The notes under the pieces were generated by a model that was not told the origin of the DNA, did no database searches, and worked only from the letters and a program-made list of their open reading frames with translations. Shown in pieces: positions 9,813 through 19,285 of a DNA stretch of 64,000 nt. This DNA is from an uncultured Christensenellaceae bacterium (GTDB taxonomy: Bacteria > Bacillota > Clostridia > Christensenellales > Pumilibacteraceae). The stretch lies in contig CAJUPB010000002.1 in the NCBI GenBank assembly GCA_910588155.1, positions 186,001 through 250,000 of the forward strand, given 5' to 3'. Each line of letters opens with the position of its first letter. The first letter of the stretch is position 1. The translations under genes were made by a program, and so were the position numbers.

Positions 9813-12370
9813 TGGCCGGTAAACTCTGCGACAAAATAGAGGCTTGGAAAGAAGTCGGAATATATTCGGACTTGCCTGCTTATATAAACGAAAATCTGAA
9901 CGCAAAGTTTGAACTGCGCCCTTATCAGGATACGGCGTTCAGAAACTTCATAACGTATTTCGAGCGCGGCAAAACCCCGTTCAGAACGCTCTTTCATATG
10001 GCTACGGGAAGCGGCAAAACGCTGATTATGGCGGGACTGATTTTGTATCTGTATAAAAAGGGATACAGGAATTTTCTGTTTTTTGTCAATTTGAGCAATA
10101 TAGTCGTTAAAACAAAAGATAATTTTTTGACGAAAACCTCTTCGAAGTATCTTTTCGGCGACAGTATAGTCATAGACGGAAAGCGCGTCGAAATCAAAGA
10201 AACGGACAATTTTCAAACTGCGGACGGCGATGCGATAAACATATGTTTCACCACGACGCAGCGGCTTCATTCGGATATGCGCGCAGTCAAGGAAAACGGA
10301 GTTTCGGAGTATGATTTTTCCGACGGAAAAATAGTGCTTATTTCCGACGAGGCGCACCATTTGAGCGCGGGGACAAAATCGAATACGACGGAAGAAAAAG
10401 AGAACGCTCGGCATTGGGAATCCACCGTGGAAAATATTTTCGCGGCAAATTCCGAAAATGTGCTTTTGGAGTTTACGGCTACCTGCGACTTGAACAATGC
10501 GGATATACGCGCGAAATACGAGGAAAAAATAGTGTTCGACTATCCTCTGGCAAATTTTCGAGAGGACGGATATTCAAAAGAAATCAAGACGCTTCGAAGC
10601 GACAGCGACATATTCGACCGCGCTTTGCAAGCTGTTTTATTGAGTCAGTACAGACTCAAAGTTTTCAATGACAACAGATTGAATATCAAACCCGTGGTTT
10701 TACTGAAATCGCGGCTGATAAAAGACAATATTAAAAACCGCGAGGACTTTATCGACGGTATCGTTTCGTTAAGCGGCGAAAGAATCAAAGAGATATTCGA
10801 CAGAACGCAGCGTCAGATACCGATTTTGAAACAGGCGAGAGCGTATTTCGAAGCCCGAGACAAGAGTTTCGAAACGCTGGCGTGCGAAATAAGAGACGGC
10901 TTTGCCCGCGAACATTGCATTACGGCAGGCGATGACGAGGACGTGGAAAAAAATCAACGGTTTTTAAATTCTCTCGAAGATGCCGACAATCCTTACAGAG
11001 TCGTTTTTGCCGTGGACAAGCTGAACGAGGGCTGGGATGTGCTTAATCTTTTCGATATCGTGAGGCTGTACGAAACCCGTGACTCGCGCGACGGAAAGCC
11101 CGGTGCGGGGACGGTGGCGGAAGCGCAGCTTATCGGCAGAGGCGCGAGATATTGCCCGTTTGAAATCGTGGGAGCGGGATTAAAAGACAAGCGTAAATAT
11201 GACGCCGACGCAAGCAACGAGTTGCGCATTTGCGAAACGCTGTACTATCATTGTCAAAACGAACCGCGTTATATAAACGAATTGCACACGGCGTTGAAAG
11301 AAATAGGATTGAGCGCAGACGATACCGTGAACTTGGAAAACAAGCTGAAAGAATCGTTTAAAACAAGCGCGACATATCTTACGGAAAATATTTATCTGAA
11401 CAGGAAAGTCAAGAAAGGGGAGGAGAGCTTTTACGGACTTTTAAAGACTTTTAAAGCAAAACCTTTCGAATACGACGGAGTTGTCGGACGCGGCGGAGAA
11501 GACGTTTTATTCGACGGCGTTTCGAGCGACAAAAGCGTTGTTTCCCGCGCGTTTTCTTATACAATCAAAGACATTGTCGGTTTGAATTATTCGACGGTAA
11601 ACAAGGCTATGAGGCGGTTTCCCGTTTTGGCTTTCGACGTCCTCAAAAAATGCTTTCCCCGATTGAAATCGACGAGAGAGTTTGTCGAAAGCTCGGAATA
11701 TATGGGCGATTTGGTTGTTTGCATTACGTCGTCAGCCAAGCCGACGGTCAGCGTAATTTATGATGCCTGCGTCGAAACTATGAAAGAATTTTCCTGCCTG
11801 CTTTTTTCCGAAAGGGACAGATACGACGGGTCGAAGGTGTTCGAGCCGTTCAAGATTAAAGACGTCATAACCGACAAGACAATAAGTTGTACGCCGATTG
11901 CCGGCGGCAAAGGAGTATCGCAATACGATTTTTCGGTGGAAAACTCGTCGCGTATGGACTTGTCGAAGGAAGAATGGTTTGTTTTCGAGGACAACTTCGG
12001 CACTTCGGAAGAGAAGGGATTTGTCGCTTACTTCACAAAGAAGGCCGATTTGCTGAAACAAAAATACGATATCGTATATCTGATTAGAAACGAGAGGCAG
12101 TGCGTATTATATTCGTTCGACGGAGGGGAACGGTTCGAACCCGATTTCATATTGTTTCTGAAAAAGGGCGAAAAAAAGAAAATCGTGTTTATCGAGCCGA
12201 AGGGCGAACAGCTTTTGGAATGCGATAAATGGAAAGAGGATTTCTTGCTAGAATTGAAAAATCAAGCCGTTGTTTCGGACGGCGGTTGCGAAATAGAGGG
12301 TTTTCATTTTTTCAACAGAGAAAAACGAGCCGTTGAGTTCGAAAAGGATATGCAATCGCTTTTGAATTGA
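9812..12370 (+). CDS. res: Type III restriction endonuclease subunit (Res)
   Basis: ATP-dependent translocase/nuclease partner of Mod. The start is taken as GTG 9812, whose G is the last base of the mod stop, preceded by GAGGAG; this gives 852 residues. Helicase motifs appear in order: Walker A MATGSGKT at about 63-70, DEAH at 179-182, the DKLNEGWDVLNLFDIVRLYE block typical of Res proteins, and motif VI QLIGRGARYCPF near 438-449. A C-terminal PD-(D/E)xK nuclease core is visible as D778, E795 and K797. All catalytic positions look intact, in contrast to the altered Mod. An active Res without an active Mod would normally be a problem only if Res can cut without modification, so the pair deserves joint study. 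Confidence 0.92.
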   Translation: MAGKLCDKIEAWKEVGIYSDLPAYINENLNAKFELRPYQDTAFRNFITYFERGKTPFRTLFHMATGSGKTLIMAGLILYLYKKGYRNFLFFVNLSNIVVKTKDNFLTKTSSKYLFGDSIVIDGKRVEIKETDNFQTADGDAINICFTTTQRLHSDMRAVKENGVSEYDFSDGKIVLISDEAHHLSAGTKSNTTEEKENARHWESTVENIFAANSENVLLEFTATCDLNNADIRAKYEEKIVFDYPLANFREDGYSKEIKTLRSDSDIFDRALQAVLLSQYRLKVFNDNRLNIKPVVLLKSRLIKDNIKNREDFIDGIVSLSGERIKEIFDRTQRQIPILKQARAYFEARDKSFETLACEIRDGFAREHCITAGDDEDVEKNQRFLNSLEDADNPYRVVFAVDKLNEGWDVLNLFDIVRLYETRDSRDGKPGAGTVAEAQLIGRGARYCPFEIVGAGLKDKRKYDADASNELRICETLYYHCQNEPRYINELHTALKEIGLSADDTVNLENKLKESFKTSATYLTENIYLNRKVKKGEESFYGLLKTFKAKPFEYDGVVGRGGEDVLFDGVSSDKSVVSRAFSYTIKDIVGLNYSTVNKAMRRFPVLAFDVLKKCFPRLKSTREFVESSEYMGDLVVCITSSAKPTVSVIYDACVETMKEFSCLLFSERDRYDGSKVFEPFKIKDVITDKTISCTPIAGGKGVSQYDFSVENSSRMDLSKEEWFVFEDNFGTSEEKGFVAYFTKKADLLKQKYDIVYLIRNERQCVLYSFDGGERFEPDFILFLKKGEKKKIVFIEPKGEQLLECDKWKEDFLLELKNQAVVSDGGCEIEGFHFFNREKRAVEFEKDMQSLLN

Positions 12371-12395
12371 AACGCATAAAAAGGTGGTGAAAGAG

Positions 12396-13442
12396 GTGAA
12401 CAAAAAACAGATAACGCAATTCGGCCGGTTCCGAAAAGACCTGTACAAAGGAGACGCTTTGTACGTCGGAACGGCGGAATTTATCTTGGAAATGCTCTTG
12501 AAAAAGACGACGGCTTTTGCCCGTTCCTGCGAAATAGAGCCTGTCGTATTCGAAAAAGAGGGGCGGCGGTCGGCGCAAGCGCTGTGGATAAAGGCAAAAG
12601 ACGACGATTTTGCGCAAGTCGCATTTTTCGATTGCGAAAGAGGCGAAAAAGAAGCGGCGAATCAAATCGTGGACGACTGTGTAAGACTGACAAAGGAAAG
12701 GGGATTGCGCCGTCTAGTCATCGGGCTTAACGGGCATTTGAGTTACGGCGTCGGCTTGCTCACGCAGACGGATTTGAAAAATTCCTTCGACACGTGTTAT
12801 AACAAAATGTATTATTCAGATTTCTTTCGGGATATTCCCGATAAAAAATATCTTACCGCATATCGTTGTCCGCTGTCGGAAGCCTCCGAAAGAATGGACA
12901 AGTCCGGAATTCAAACCGACGGCTACAACGTGCGCACGGCGAATTTTAAGAAGTTCGAAGCGGAATGCGAAATTATGCGCAGACTTTGCGACGAAACGAT
13001 AGGGCAGACATATTTGTATTCTCCGACCCGAAAGGGACATTTTTTCGACCTTTTGAAAGATATGAAAATTATTTTGAAGGAAGAAAATCTTTTGTTTCTT
13101 ATGTACGAAGGCAGAGAGGTCGGTTTTTTATTTTGGCATCCCGACTTTAACTGCACGTTAAAAGCGGGAAAAGCGATATCGGCGTTGAATCTTGCTTGCG
13201 GCGCGGTTTTCGGCAGGAAGAAAATCGATACGGTAAAGCTCAATTCGATTGGGGTTGAGGACGAGCACAGGGGCAGGGGAACTCTGGCGCTTTTGCGGGC
13301 TTTGAGAGAAAGAGCGGGCGGAAAGTATAAATTTATAGAGACCAATTTCGTATGGGACGAAAACAGACGCAGCAGGCTTTTGAATCTGCGGCTGCTTTAC
13401 GGGGAATGCAGAAAATTCGAAGTGTACGAGGTGAGAATATGA
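12396..13442 (+). CDS. GNAT-family acyltransferase of unknown substrate
   Basis: A protein of about 348 residues, with start GTG 12396 chosen because AAGGTGGTGA lies just upstream. The C-terminal half carries a GNAT fold signature: beta strands leading to SIGVEDEHRGRGTLALLRAL, which matches the acetyl-CoA pyrophosphate-binding motif A. The N-terminal half also looks GNAT-like (RRLVIGLNGHLSYGVGLL), so this may be a tandem-domain enzyme. The ATG of the next gene overlaps its stop (ATGA), and res ends 25 bases before it. The substrate is unknown. Its coupling to a FemAB-like protein and two radical SAM proteins suggests a small-molecule or cell-envelope pathway rather than a direct role in restriction. 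Confidence 0.7.
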   Translation: MNKKQITQFGRFRKDLYKGDALYVGTAEFILEMLLKKTTAFARSCEIEPVVFEKEGRRSAQALWIKAKDDDFAQVAFFDCERGEKEAANQIVDDCVRLTKERGLRRLVIGLNGHLSYGVGLLTQTDLKNSFDTCYNKMYYSDFFRDIPDKKYLTAYRCPLSEASERMDKSGIQTDGYNVRTANFKKFEAECEIMRRLCDETIGQTYLYSPTRKGHFFDLLKDMKIILKEENLLFLMYEGREVGFLFWHPDFNCTLKAGKAISALNLACGAVFGRKKIDTVKLNSIGVEDEHRGRGTLALLRALRERAGGKYKFIETNFVWDENRRSRLLNLRLLYGECRKFEVYEVRI

Positions 13443-14425
13443 TAAAAGAATTCAAAGCCGACGAACTTCCCGACGAGTGGGACGATATTGTACGCGACAA
13501 TATCTATCTTACGAGAAAGTTCATAGAATTTACGGAGCGCGTGGACGATTCGCAAAAAAAATACTACGGCGTATACGATGGGGACAGATTGGATACGGTG
13601 TTTGCGACGCAAAAGCGGCGCGGTTACAATCTGGGAATGTTTGCGAAATTCGATTTGAAAATAACTATGACTCTCGTATACGTACCGTTGTCGGTCACGC
13701 GGGCGGGAATAGCATACGGCAAATGTTTGGACGAAGCAATGGCTTTTGTTCGCAAGCTGCCGGGGTATAAAATATTTTTGAATCTGCCCGACATAAATCC
13801 GAAAGGGTATGCAAAAGGACTGACCTGTCCGAAATGCGAGCTTGCTTTGCGATGGAAAAATTTCGACGAATATTTGGGCGACTTGCGCAGCAATTATCGC
13901 TATCGTTTCAAAAAGGCATTGAACAGGGCAAAACCGCTTAAATTGCGGTATTTGAAAGACGGAAGCGAATTTACGAACGAAATGTACGGGCTTTACGAGC
14001 AAACGTACAACAAGTCTCGCATACGTGTGGAAAAGCTGTCCGAGGAATTTTTTCGCGGCGAGTTTTTTAAAATATTTGTGTTGGAAGACGAAAAGCCGCG
14101 CGGGTTCGTGCAACTGCTGGCAAACGGAGACGAACTTGTGTTCGAATTCGTGGGATTGGATTATTCCGTCAATCAAAAGTACGACACCTATCTTGCTATG
14201 CTGTTGGAAATAGTGCGTTACGGCATAGAAAACGGTTTTAAAACAATAGATTTCGGGCAGACCGCGGACGACGCCAAACTCAAACTCGGAAGCCGTTACG
14301 AGTTTTTATACGCTTATTTGACGCACAGAAATCCGATTGTCAATGCCGTGTGCAAGTTGCTTGCGCCGAAACTGCAATACAAACCCATAACCGAACAATT
14401 TCAGGTATTTAAGGAGCGGGAATAA
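13439..14425 (+). CDS. FemAB/BioF2-like acyltransferase (peptidoglycan-type GNAT)
   Basis: 328 residues from ATG 13439, which overlaps the previous stop and has GAGGTGA upstream. The middle segment contains DEYLGDLRSNYRYRFKKALN, a pattern typical of FemAB-like and Acetyltransf_6 proteins that attach amino acids or acyl groups to cell-wall or lipid precursors. It is followed by a GNAT-like stretch (PRGFVQLLANGDELVFEFVGLDY) and a YGIENGFKTIDFGQTADDAKLKLG block common in that group. No signal peptide or membrane segment is seen, so it should act in the cytoplasm. The substrate cannot be predicted. Its stop overlaps the start of the next gene by one base. Confidence 0.7.
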   Translation: MIKEFKADELPDEWDDIVRDNIYLTRKFIEFTERVDDSQKKYYGVYDGDRLDTVFATQKRRGYNLGMFAKFDLKITMTLVYVPLSVTRAGIAYGKCLDEAMAFVRKLPGYKIFLNLPDINPKGYAKGLTCPKCELALRWKNFDEYLGDLRSNYRYRFKKALNRAKPLKLRYLKDGSEFTNEMYGLYEQTYNKSRIRVEKLSEEFFRGEFFKIFVLEDEKPRGFVQLLANGDELVFEFVGLDYSVNQKYDTYLAMLLEIVRYGIENGFKTIDFGQTADDAKLKLGSRYEFLYAYLTHRNPIVNAVCKLLAPKLQYKPITEQFQVFKERE

Positions 14426-15774
14426 TGAAAGTGCTTTTGGCAAGAGTAAAACCGCACAAGCTGACGGTCAACTTGCAAAGTTTTATGGTTTGCGAACCGT
14501 TGGAGCTGGAATATTCTTATGCCGCGCTTAAATCGCACGGACACGAAGTCGAGATTTTGGACTTGATTTTGGAAAGAAAAAGTTTCGATAAGCTGCTGAA
14601 AGGCAAGAACTACGACCTTGTGTGCTTTACGGGATACCTCGTCCACGTCGGAGAAATCAAACGGCACGCGGCAATGGCAAAAAAGCTTATGCCGAATTGT
14701 AGGACGGTTGCGGCGGGCGTTCACGCGGAAGTCGTGCCGACCGATTTCGTCGACGGCAACATAGATATTATCCTTTGGGCAAACGCTTTGAATACTCTCG
14801 TGGAAATTGCGGACGGAGCAGACCCGAGGCGGCAGGACAGCGTGTACAAAAGCGGCGCTCAAAAACCGTCCGTCGTCAGGTTGGAAGACAAGATTTTTCC
14901 CGACCGCAATTGTACGAAAAAATACCGCGACAAATACAACTATATATATCACGACAGATGTGCGACGATAAAAACGTCGTTCGGGTGTCCGTATAAATGC
15001 AGTTTTTGTTTTTGTACCCGCGTATGCGACTACGCCGTACGCGAGTTGAACAGAGTTATGGACGAACTTGAAACGATTGAGGAAGAAAACGTTTTTATCG
15101 TGGACGACGACTTCACGGCGAGTTCGCAGAGAGTGCGGGAGTTTTGCAGACTTTTGGACGAGCGGAAAATCGAAAAACATTTCATCGCTTTCGCCAGAGC
15201 CGATTTTATAACGGCGCACGAAGAAGAAATAAAGCTTTTGCACGAGCACGGTTTCGATGCGCTTTTCGTGGGATTGGAGTCGTACAGAGAGGGGGAGTTG
15301 GACCGCTTCGACAAGCGCACTACCGTGGAGCAAAACAGTGCGGCGGTGCGAATTCTGGAAGGCGTCGGAATGCAATGTTACAGCGGGTTGATAGTCGGCG
15401 AGGATTGGGCAAAACGCGATTTCGACGCGCTCATAAATTATCTAAACGGCTTTATGCATCCGCTTGTAAATATTCAGCCGATTACTCCTATGCCCGGCAC
15501 TCCGCTGTTTGACGAATATCGACGGGAGATTACGACGCCGCGGACGAGATATGAACTATGGGATATGGCGCACGTCGTATTCAAACCCGAGCGTATGTCG
15601 AAAAGAAAGTATTACTATCATATATTGCGAGCATATTTGAAGACCAGCGCAAATAAAACGCAACGAAAATTTATACGGGAAAGATACGGGAAAAGAGTTT
15701 ACAAAAGAGTTAAGAAAGGTGCGGCGCATATATTCTTTCAATACCTGCGTCAGATGTTGTTTCCGTCGAAATGA
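14425..15774 (+). CDS. Radical SAM protein with B12-binding-type N-terminus (1)
   Basis: 449 residues. Residues 1-150 look like the cobalamin-binding Rossmann domain of class B radical SAM enzymes (alternating strands, a VAAGVHAEVVPTDF segment), although no DxHxxG base-off motif is visible. The radical SAM [4Fe-4S] motif is GCPYKCSFC, with C188, C192 and C195. A downstream GLES and a late PMPGTPLFDEY segment are standard for B12-radical SAM proteins. The C-terminus is basic. It should be a SAM-dependent radical methylase or ring-forming enzyme in anaerobic metabolism. The ATG overlaps the stop of the FemAB-like gene (TAATG), so the two are translationally coupled. Confidence 0.85.
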   Translation: MKVLLARVKPHKLTVNLQSFMVCEPLELEYSYAALKSHGHEVEILDLILERKSFDKLLKGKNYDLVCFTGYLVHVGEIKRHAAMAKKLMPNCRTVAAGVHAEVVPTDFVDGNIDIILWANALNTLVEIADGADPRRQDSVYKSGAQKPSVVRLEDKIFPDRNCTKKYRDKYNYIYHDRCATIKTSFGCPYKCSFCFCTRVCDYAVRELNRVMDELETIEEENVFIVDDDFTASSQRVREFCRLLDERKIEKHFIAFARADFITAHEEEIKLLHEHGFDALFVGLESYREGELDRFDKRTTVEQNSAAVRILEGVGMQCYSGLIVGEDWAKRDFDALINYLNGFMHPLVNIQPITPMPGTPLFDEYRREITTPRTRYELWDMAHVVFKPERMSKRKYYYHILRAYLKTSANKTQRKFIRERYGKRVYKRVKKGAAHIFFQYLRQMLFPSK

Positions 15775-15793
15775 GAAGGGGAGGTGGATTACA

Positions 15794-17113
15794 ATGAACA
15801 AGAAAATACTTTTCATTCAGCCTACGATATATGACGACGAAGGAAAGCTTTTGAAAAAGCGCAGGCTGTTTTTTGTGGGGTTGGCGCATCCTTTGCTTGC
15901 CGCGCTTTTGCCGGAAGGGTGGAGTGCGCAGATGTGTCTGGATATGATTGAGGACATTCCGTACGACACCGACGCCGACGTTATCGGAATAGGCGGAGTG
16001 GGACACGCGGCAAAACGCGCAAAAGATATTGCGATTGAGTTTAAAAAACGCGGCAAAATCGTGTTTATGGGCGGACCTATGGTGTCGCTTGTTCCCGAAA
16101 TGGCGAAGGAGTATTGCGACAGCGTTATGATAGGCGACAGCGAAGAGACGATAGGCGAACTGTGCCGCGACATAGAAAACGGCTGTTTAAAACCGTTTTA
16201 TAAAAAGCCTTTGGAAAAACTCTCGTTTCCGTTGCCGAGGTATGACCTTGTGGTTAAAAAGCGAATAGGCAATTTTCTGCCTGTACAGGCGGGCAGAGGC
16301 TGTCCGAATACCTGTTCGTTCTGCACGATTTCCTGTTTGTTCAAAGGCAGATATATGCGCAGAGACATCGAAGAAGTGGTGCGCGACATAAAATATATCA
16401 AAAGCCTGGGATTTAAAGAATTTCTGCTTGTGGACGACAATATAGTCTCCGACCCCGAATATATGTTCGAGCTGTGCCGACAGATAAAACCGCTTAAAAT
16501 GCGATGGATGAGTCAATGCGCGGTTCAGATTGCCGACAATCCGAAACTTTTGAAAGCCGTTGCCGAAAGCGGATGTTATGTTTTGAGTTTCGGGCTGGAA
16601 AATATAAATCCCGATGCTTTGAAAAAAGTAAATAAAGATTGGTGCGACCCTTCTGATTATCCGAGAGTGTTGAAAGCGGTGAACGATGCGGGCATAGAAG
16701 TCGCCAGCGAAATGATAGTGGGGCTGGACACCGACACGCCCGAATCGTTGGAAAAGACGGCGGAGTTTGTGGAAAAGAGCACGATAATCGCGCCGAAGTT
16801 TTATTGTCTTACGCCCATACCCGGCACGCCGCTGAACAGACAAATGAGAGAGGCGGGCAGAATCGCAAGTGACGATGTTTTGGAATACAAGCCGTCGCAA
16901 TCGGTGCTGAACACTCCGAATATGACGGCGCAGCAGATTACGGAAGAATATTGGAAGCTTTACAAAAGGCTTTACAGCGTCAAAAATATATTGAAGCGGA
17001 CGCTGTTCAACAAAAGGATGCTCAAACATCCGCTGCGGACGCTGTTCTTTTTCGGAATAAACCTTGTGTACCGCTCGCAGATAAAACGTAAAATCGCACC
17101 GAATATTTTTTGA
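15794..17113 (+). CDS. Radical SAM protein with B12-binding-type N-terminus (2)
   Basis: 439 residues. The start is ATG 15794, preceded by GGGGAGGTGG. The N-terminal B12-type domain holds GIGGVGHAAK and FMGGPMVSLVPE. The cluster motif is GCPNTCSFC, with C170, C174 and C177, followed by the TIM-barrel strands LLVDDNIVSDP and SFGLENINPDALKKVNK and the PIPGTPLNRQM segment. It is paralogous in architecture to the preceding radical SAM protein but not a close copy. It is the last gene of the operon; a strong terminator follows. Two such enzymes with two acyltransferases point to a multi-step modification pathway, product unknown. Confidence 0.85.
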   Translation: MNKKILFIQPTIYDDEGKLLKKRRLFFVGLAHPLLAALLPEGWSAQMCLDMIEDIPYDTDADVIGIGGVGHAAKRAKDIAIEFKKRGKIVFMGGPMVSLVPEMAKEYCDSVMIGDSEETIGELCRDIENGCLKPFYKKPLEKLSFPLPRYDLVVKKRIGNFLPVQAGRGCPNTCSFCTISCLFKGRYMRRDIEEVVRDIKYIKSLGFKEFLLVDDNIVSDPEYMFELCRQIKPLKMRWMSQCAVQIADNPKLLKAVAESGCYVLSFGLENINPDALKKVNKDWCDPSDYPRVLKAVNDAGIEVASEMIVGLDTDTPESLEKTAEFVEKSTIIAPKFYCLTPIPGTPLNRQMREAGRIASDDVLEYKPSQSVLNTPNMTAQQITEEYWKLYKRLYSVKNILKRTLFNKRMLKHPLRTLFFFGINLVYRSQIKRKIAPNIF

Positions 17114-17128
17114 ATACGCATAAGCTCG

Positions 17129-17161
17129 ATACCGCGCAATTCGCGCGGTATTTTCTTTTTG
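17129..17161 (+). terminator. Terminator of the R-M / radical SAM operon
   Basis: ATACCGCGC (17129-17137) pairs with GCGCGGTAT (17143-17151) around a 5-base loop, followed by TTTTCTTTTT. Confidence 0.88.
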
Positions 17162-17222
17162 GTATAAACAGCAAGCGGATAGGGGATAATCACGGATAAC
17201 GAATAAACAAGGAGTATTTTTT

Positions 17223-18494
17223 ATGAGTTTTAATCCGCTTGACGTAAAACCCGTGAAATCGGACAAATGGTTCGAGGACTGGAAAAAGCTGTACCCCAAA
17301 CAGTACAATAAAACAGAAGCAGACCCGTACACGAAAGTGCGAGTCATTCTTATGAACGGCACCGAATTCGAGCAAAACTGGTTTTATCACAATTTCGCAA
17401 GGCATTGCACGAACAACGATTTGAGAAGAGAAATCGCGCTGATTCGCAGAAGCGAGCAGCAACAGCAAAAAAAGATAAGCTGTTTGAAACCGATTGACGA
17501 AACGATTTTGGAACACACGATAGGATACGAGCAACTTGCGGTCGACTTGACGGCGCTTATGGCAAGAAGAGAGAAAGACCCGTATGTCAAAAAATCGCTC
17601 GATTTCGCGCTTTTGGAAGACTTTGACCATCTATACCGTTTCAGCGACCTTTTGGAAATGGAACAGGGTGTGCTGGGCGAGAAACTTGTCGGAGGCTACA
17701 CGGAAATAATGCCGGGTCGTCCCACGATTTCCGAACACCGCTATCCCTTCGACGACGTGCGCCACGGCATCGACGCAAAAACAGCCGACCCGCTGACAAA
17801 ACTGCAAACGGCAATAATAACTGCGGCGGAACAGCAGACGATGAACTATTATATGAATGTGGCGACGTTCTATGCCGGCAGCGACCTCGGAAGACGGTTG
17901 TTCCTCGAAATAGGTATGATAGAGGAACAGCACGTAACTCAATACGAATCGCTTATGGATGCGTCTGCGACTTGGTTGGAATGCGCGCTTATGCACGAGT
18001 ATGCGGAGTGCTATCTGTACTATTCGCTTATGCAGGACGAAACGGACGAATATATACGCGGAATATGGGAATCGCATTTGACGCAGGAAATCTCGCATTT
18101 GCACGAGGTCGACAGACTTTTGAAAAAGTACGAGAAGAAAGATGCGCGTCAGTTGCTCAACGGCGGTGAATTCCCGGAGCTTATCGCTTTCAATAAAAAC
18201 GCCGAACCGAATAAGGCATATATACGTCAGATTCTCGGCAAGACGGTAAACAATTCCGCGCTTTTGGAAGAAATCGTTCCCGTCAGAGAATTGCCCGACA
18301 ATTGCGAGTTTTTCAAATATAACGAAACTGTCAATAAGTCTCCCGCATATGTCGCCAGCCATAACGTTATCGACAAGTATATTTTGGAAGCGGGCGAGGA
18401 TTACCGCTTTGAAGAAGAAGCGCATCCCGTCAAAGAACTGCGCAACCGAATGGTGGATAATACGGAAGTAGGCAGACGTCCGAAAGGGGTATAA
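17223..18494 (+). CDS. Ferritin-like domain protein
   Basis: 423 residues, mostly helical, with start ATG preceded by AAGGAG. Helices rich in paired Glu and His are seen: ILEHTIGYEQLA, LLEDFDHLYRFSDLLE, AAEQQTMNYYMN, EIGMIEEQHVTQYESL and LTQEISHLHEVDRLL. This ExxH-type spacing is what di-iron ferritin-like and rubrerythrin-like four-helix bundles show, and there may be two such units. No rubredoxin-type CxxC domain is present. Likely roles are iron handling or oxygen/peroxide defence in an anaerobe. It stands alone between two terminators, so it is probably a single-gene unit. No convincing promoter was found in the 60 bases before it. Confidence 0.65.
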   Translation: MSFNPLDVKPVKSDKWFEDWKKLYPKQYNKTEADPYTKVRVILMNGTEFEQNWFYHNFARHCTNNDLRREIALIRRSEQQQQKKISCLKPIDETILEHTIGYEQLAVDLTALMARREKDPYVKKSLDFALLEDFDHLYRFSDLLEMEQGVLGEKLVGGYTEIMPGRPTISEHRYPFDDVRHGIDAKTADPLTKLQTAIITAAEQQTMNYYMNVATFYAGSDLGRRLFLEIGMIEEQHVTQYESLMDASATWLECALMHEYAECYLYYSLMQDETDEYIRGIWESHLTQEISHLHEVDRLLKKYEKKDARQLLNGGEFPELIAFNKNAEPNKAYIRQILGKTVNNSALLEEIVPVRELPDNCEFFKYNETVNKSPAYVASHNVIDKYILEAGEDYRFEEEAHPVKELRNRMVDNTEVGRRPKGV

Positions 18495-18509
18495 CGAAAC
18501 ACCGATAAA

Positions 18510-18547
18510 AAAAGACCGCACGGATTTATCCGAGCGGTCGATTTTTT
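18510..18547. terminator. Bidirectional terminator
   Basis: GACCGC (18514-18519) and GCGGTC (18534-18539) enclose a second stem, CGGAT/ATCCG. There is an A run on the left and a T run on the right, so it can end both the ferritin-like gene and the opposing membrane-protein gene. Confidence 0.85.
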
Positions 18548-18553
18548 ATGATA

Positions 18554-19177
18554 CTATTTTGTTTCCTTGTTTTCCGACGGTTCGCAAGTGTCTGCGATTG
18601 CGTCTGTTTTTTCGTTTGCGGTCTCTTGCGCAACCATATCGTTTTTTTTCGGCGGAATATAGAGCAGGTCTTCTTTAAGCGTTCGGAATGTCACCAAGCG
18701 GAACATATAAGCGAAAGCTGCGCCTCCGCAGCCGAGGATTGCCGCGCAAATGTCCCATATGTTGAAACCGTAGCTTACGACTCCGTATATAAACAGAGCC
18801 ATTTGAGCGGCGGCGTGGAGAAAGTGCAATGCGGAAAACAATTCCACGGAAACGAAAGTACGTTTTTCGAAACCTGTTTTCGGGCGTCTTTTTTCGTCTA
18901 TCGGTTTCGTTACGTTGCAATTGCGGCTTGCTCCGTAAGAAGCGGCGACGGAAACGATAATGAGCGCGAAAATCAAAAGTACGTACAATGTTTGCAACCA
19001 GACGATATTCTTTGCGAACTTTGCCCATTCTTGCGGAATAAACAAAATCAATGCCAAAGTCAACGTGGACGAATACATAAAAATCAAGCGCAGTTTTTGC
19101 GCTTTTTTCAAAACAGCTTCGTCTTTTTGCGAAACGAATGTTCCGCGTGTTTGCTTATTCTTTTTTTTGAATGTCAT
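18554..19177 (-). CDS. Small four-helix membrane protein, function unknown
   Basis: 207 residues from ATG 19177, chosen because AAGAGG lies just upstream; a longer reading frame to 19219 has no ribosome site. Four hydrophobic stretches of 20 or more residues are visible, with a basic N-terminus before the first and a charged, lysine- and glutamate-rich C-terminal tail after the last. The tail suggests a cytoplasmic C-terminus. No family was recognised. A long open frame on the opposite strand over the same bases looks like a shadow. Confidence 0.6.
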   Translation of the reverse strand: MTFKKKNKQTRGTFVSQKDEAVLKKAQKLRLIFMYSSTLTLALILFIPQEWAKFAKNIVWLQTLYVLLIFALIIVSVAASYGASRNCNVTKPIDEKRRPKTGFEKRTFVSVELFSALHFLHAAAQMALFIYGVVSYGFNIWDICAAILGCGGAAFAYMFRLVTFRTLKEDLLYIPPKKNDMVAQETANEKTDAIADTCEPSENKETK

Positions 19178-19235
19178 CTGAAACCTCTTGCATAAAAAAG
19201 TATAACAAAAAGTCCGCATTTTGTAAAGGGAAACC

Positions 19236-19253
19236 GTGAAAAATTTATTTCAC
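19236..19253. promoter_or_regulatory. Palindrome, possible operator upstream of the ABC exporter
   Basis: GTGAAAAATTTATTTCAC is an inverted repeat with 6-bp arms (GTGAAA/TTTCAC), and a further TTTCAC half-site follows 11 bases later. It lies about 35 bases before the -35 box of the exporter promoter. A regulator could bind here, but nothing in the window identifies one. Confidence 0.35.
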
Positions 19254-19285
19254 ATAAATTTCACAAGATAATCGGCGGACATAGG

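Noticed and set aside
14425..15774. Base-off B12 motif DxHxxG in the first radical SAM protein
   Set aside because: Not found; the B12-type domain is called from its overall pattern only.
18548..19195. 215-codon plus-strand frame opposite the small membrane protein
   Set aside because: The start lies in the terminator's T run and the minus-strand gene has a ribosome site and clear membrane helices.
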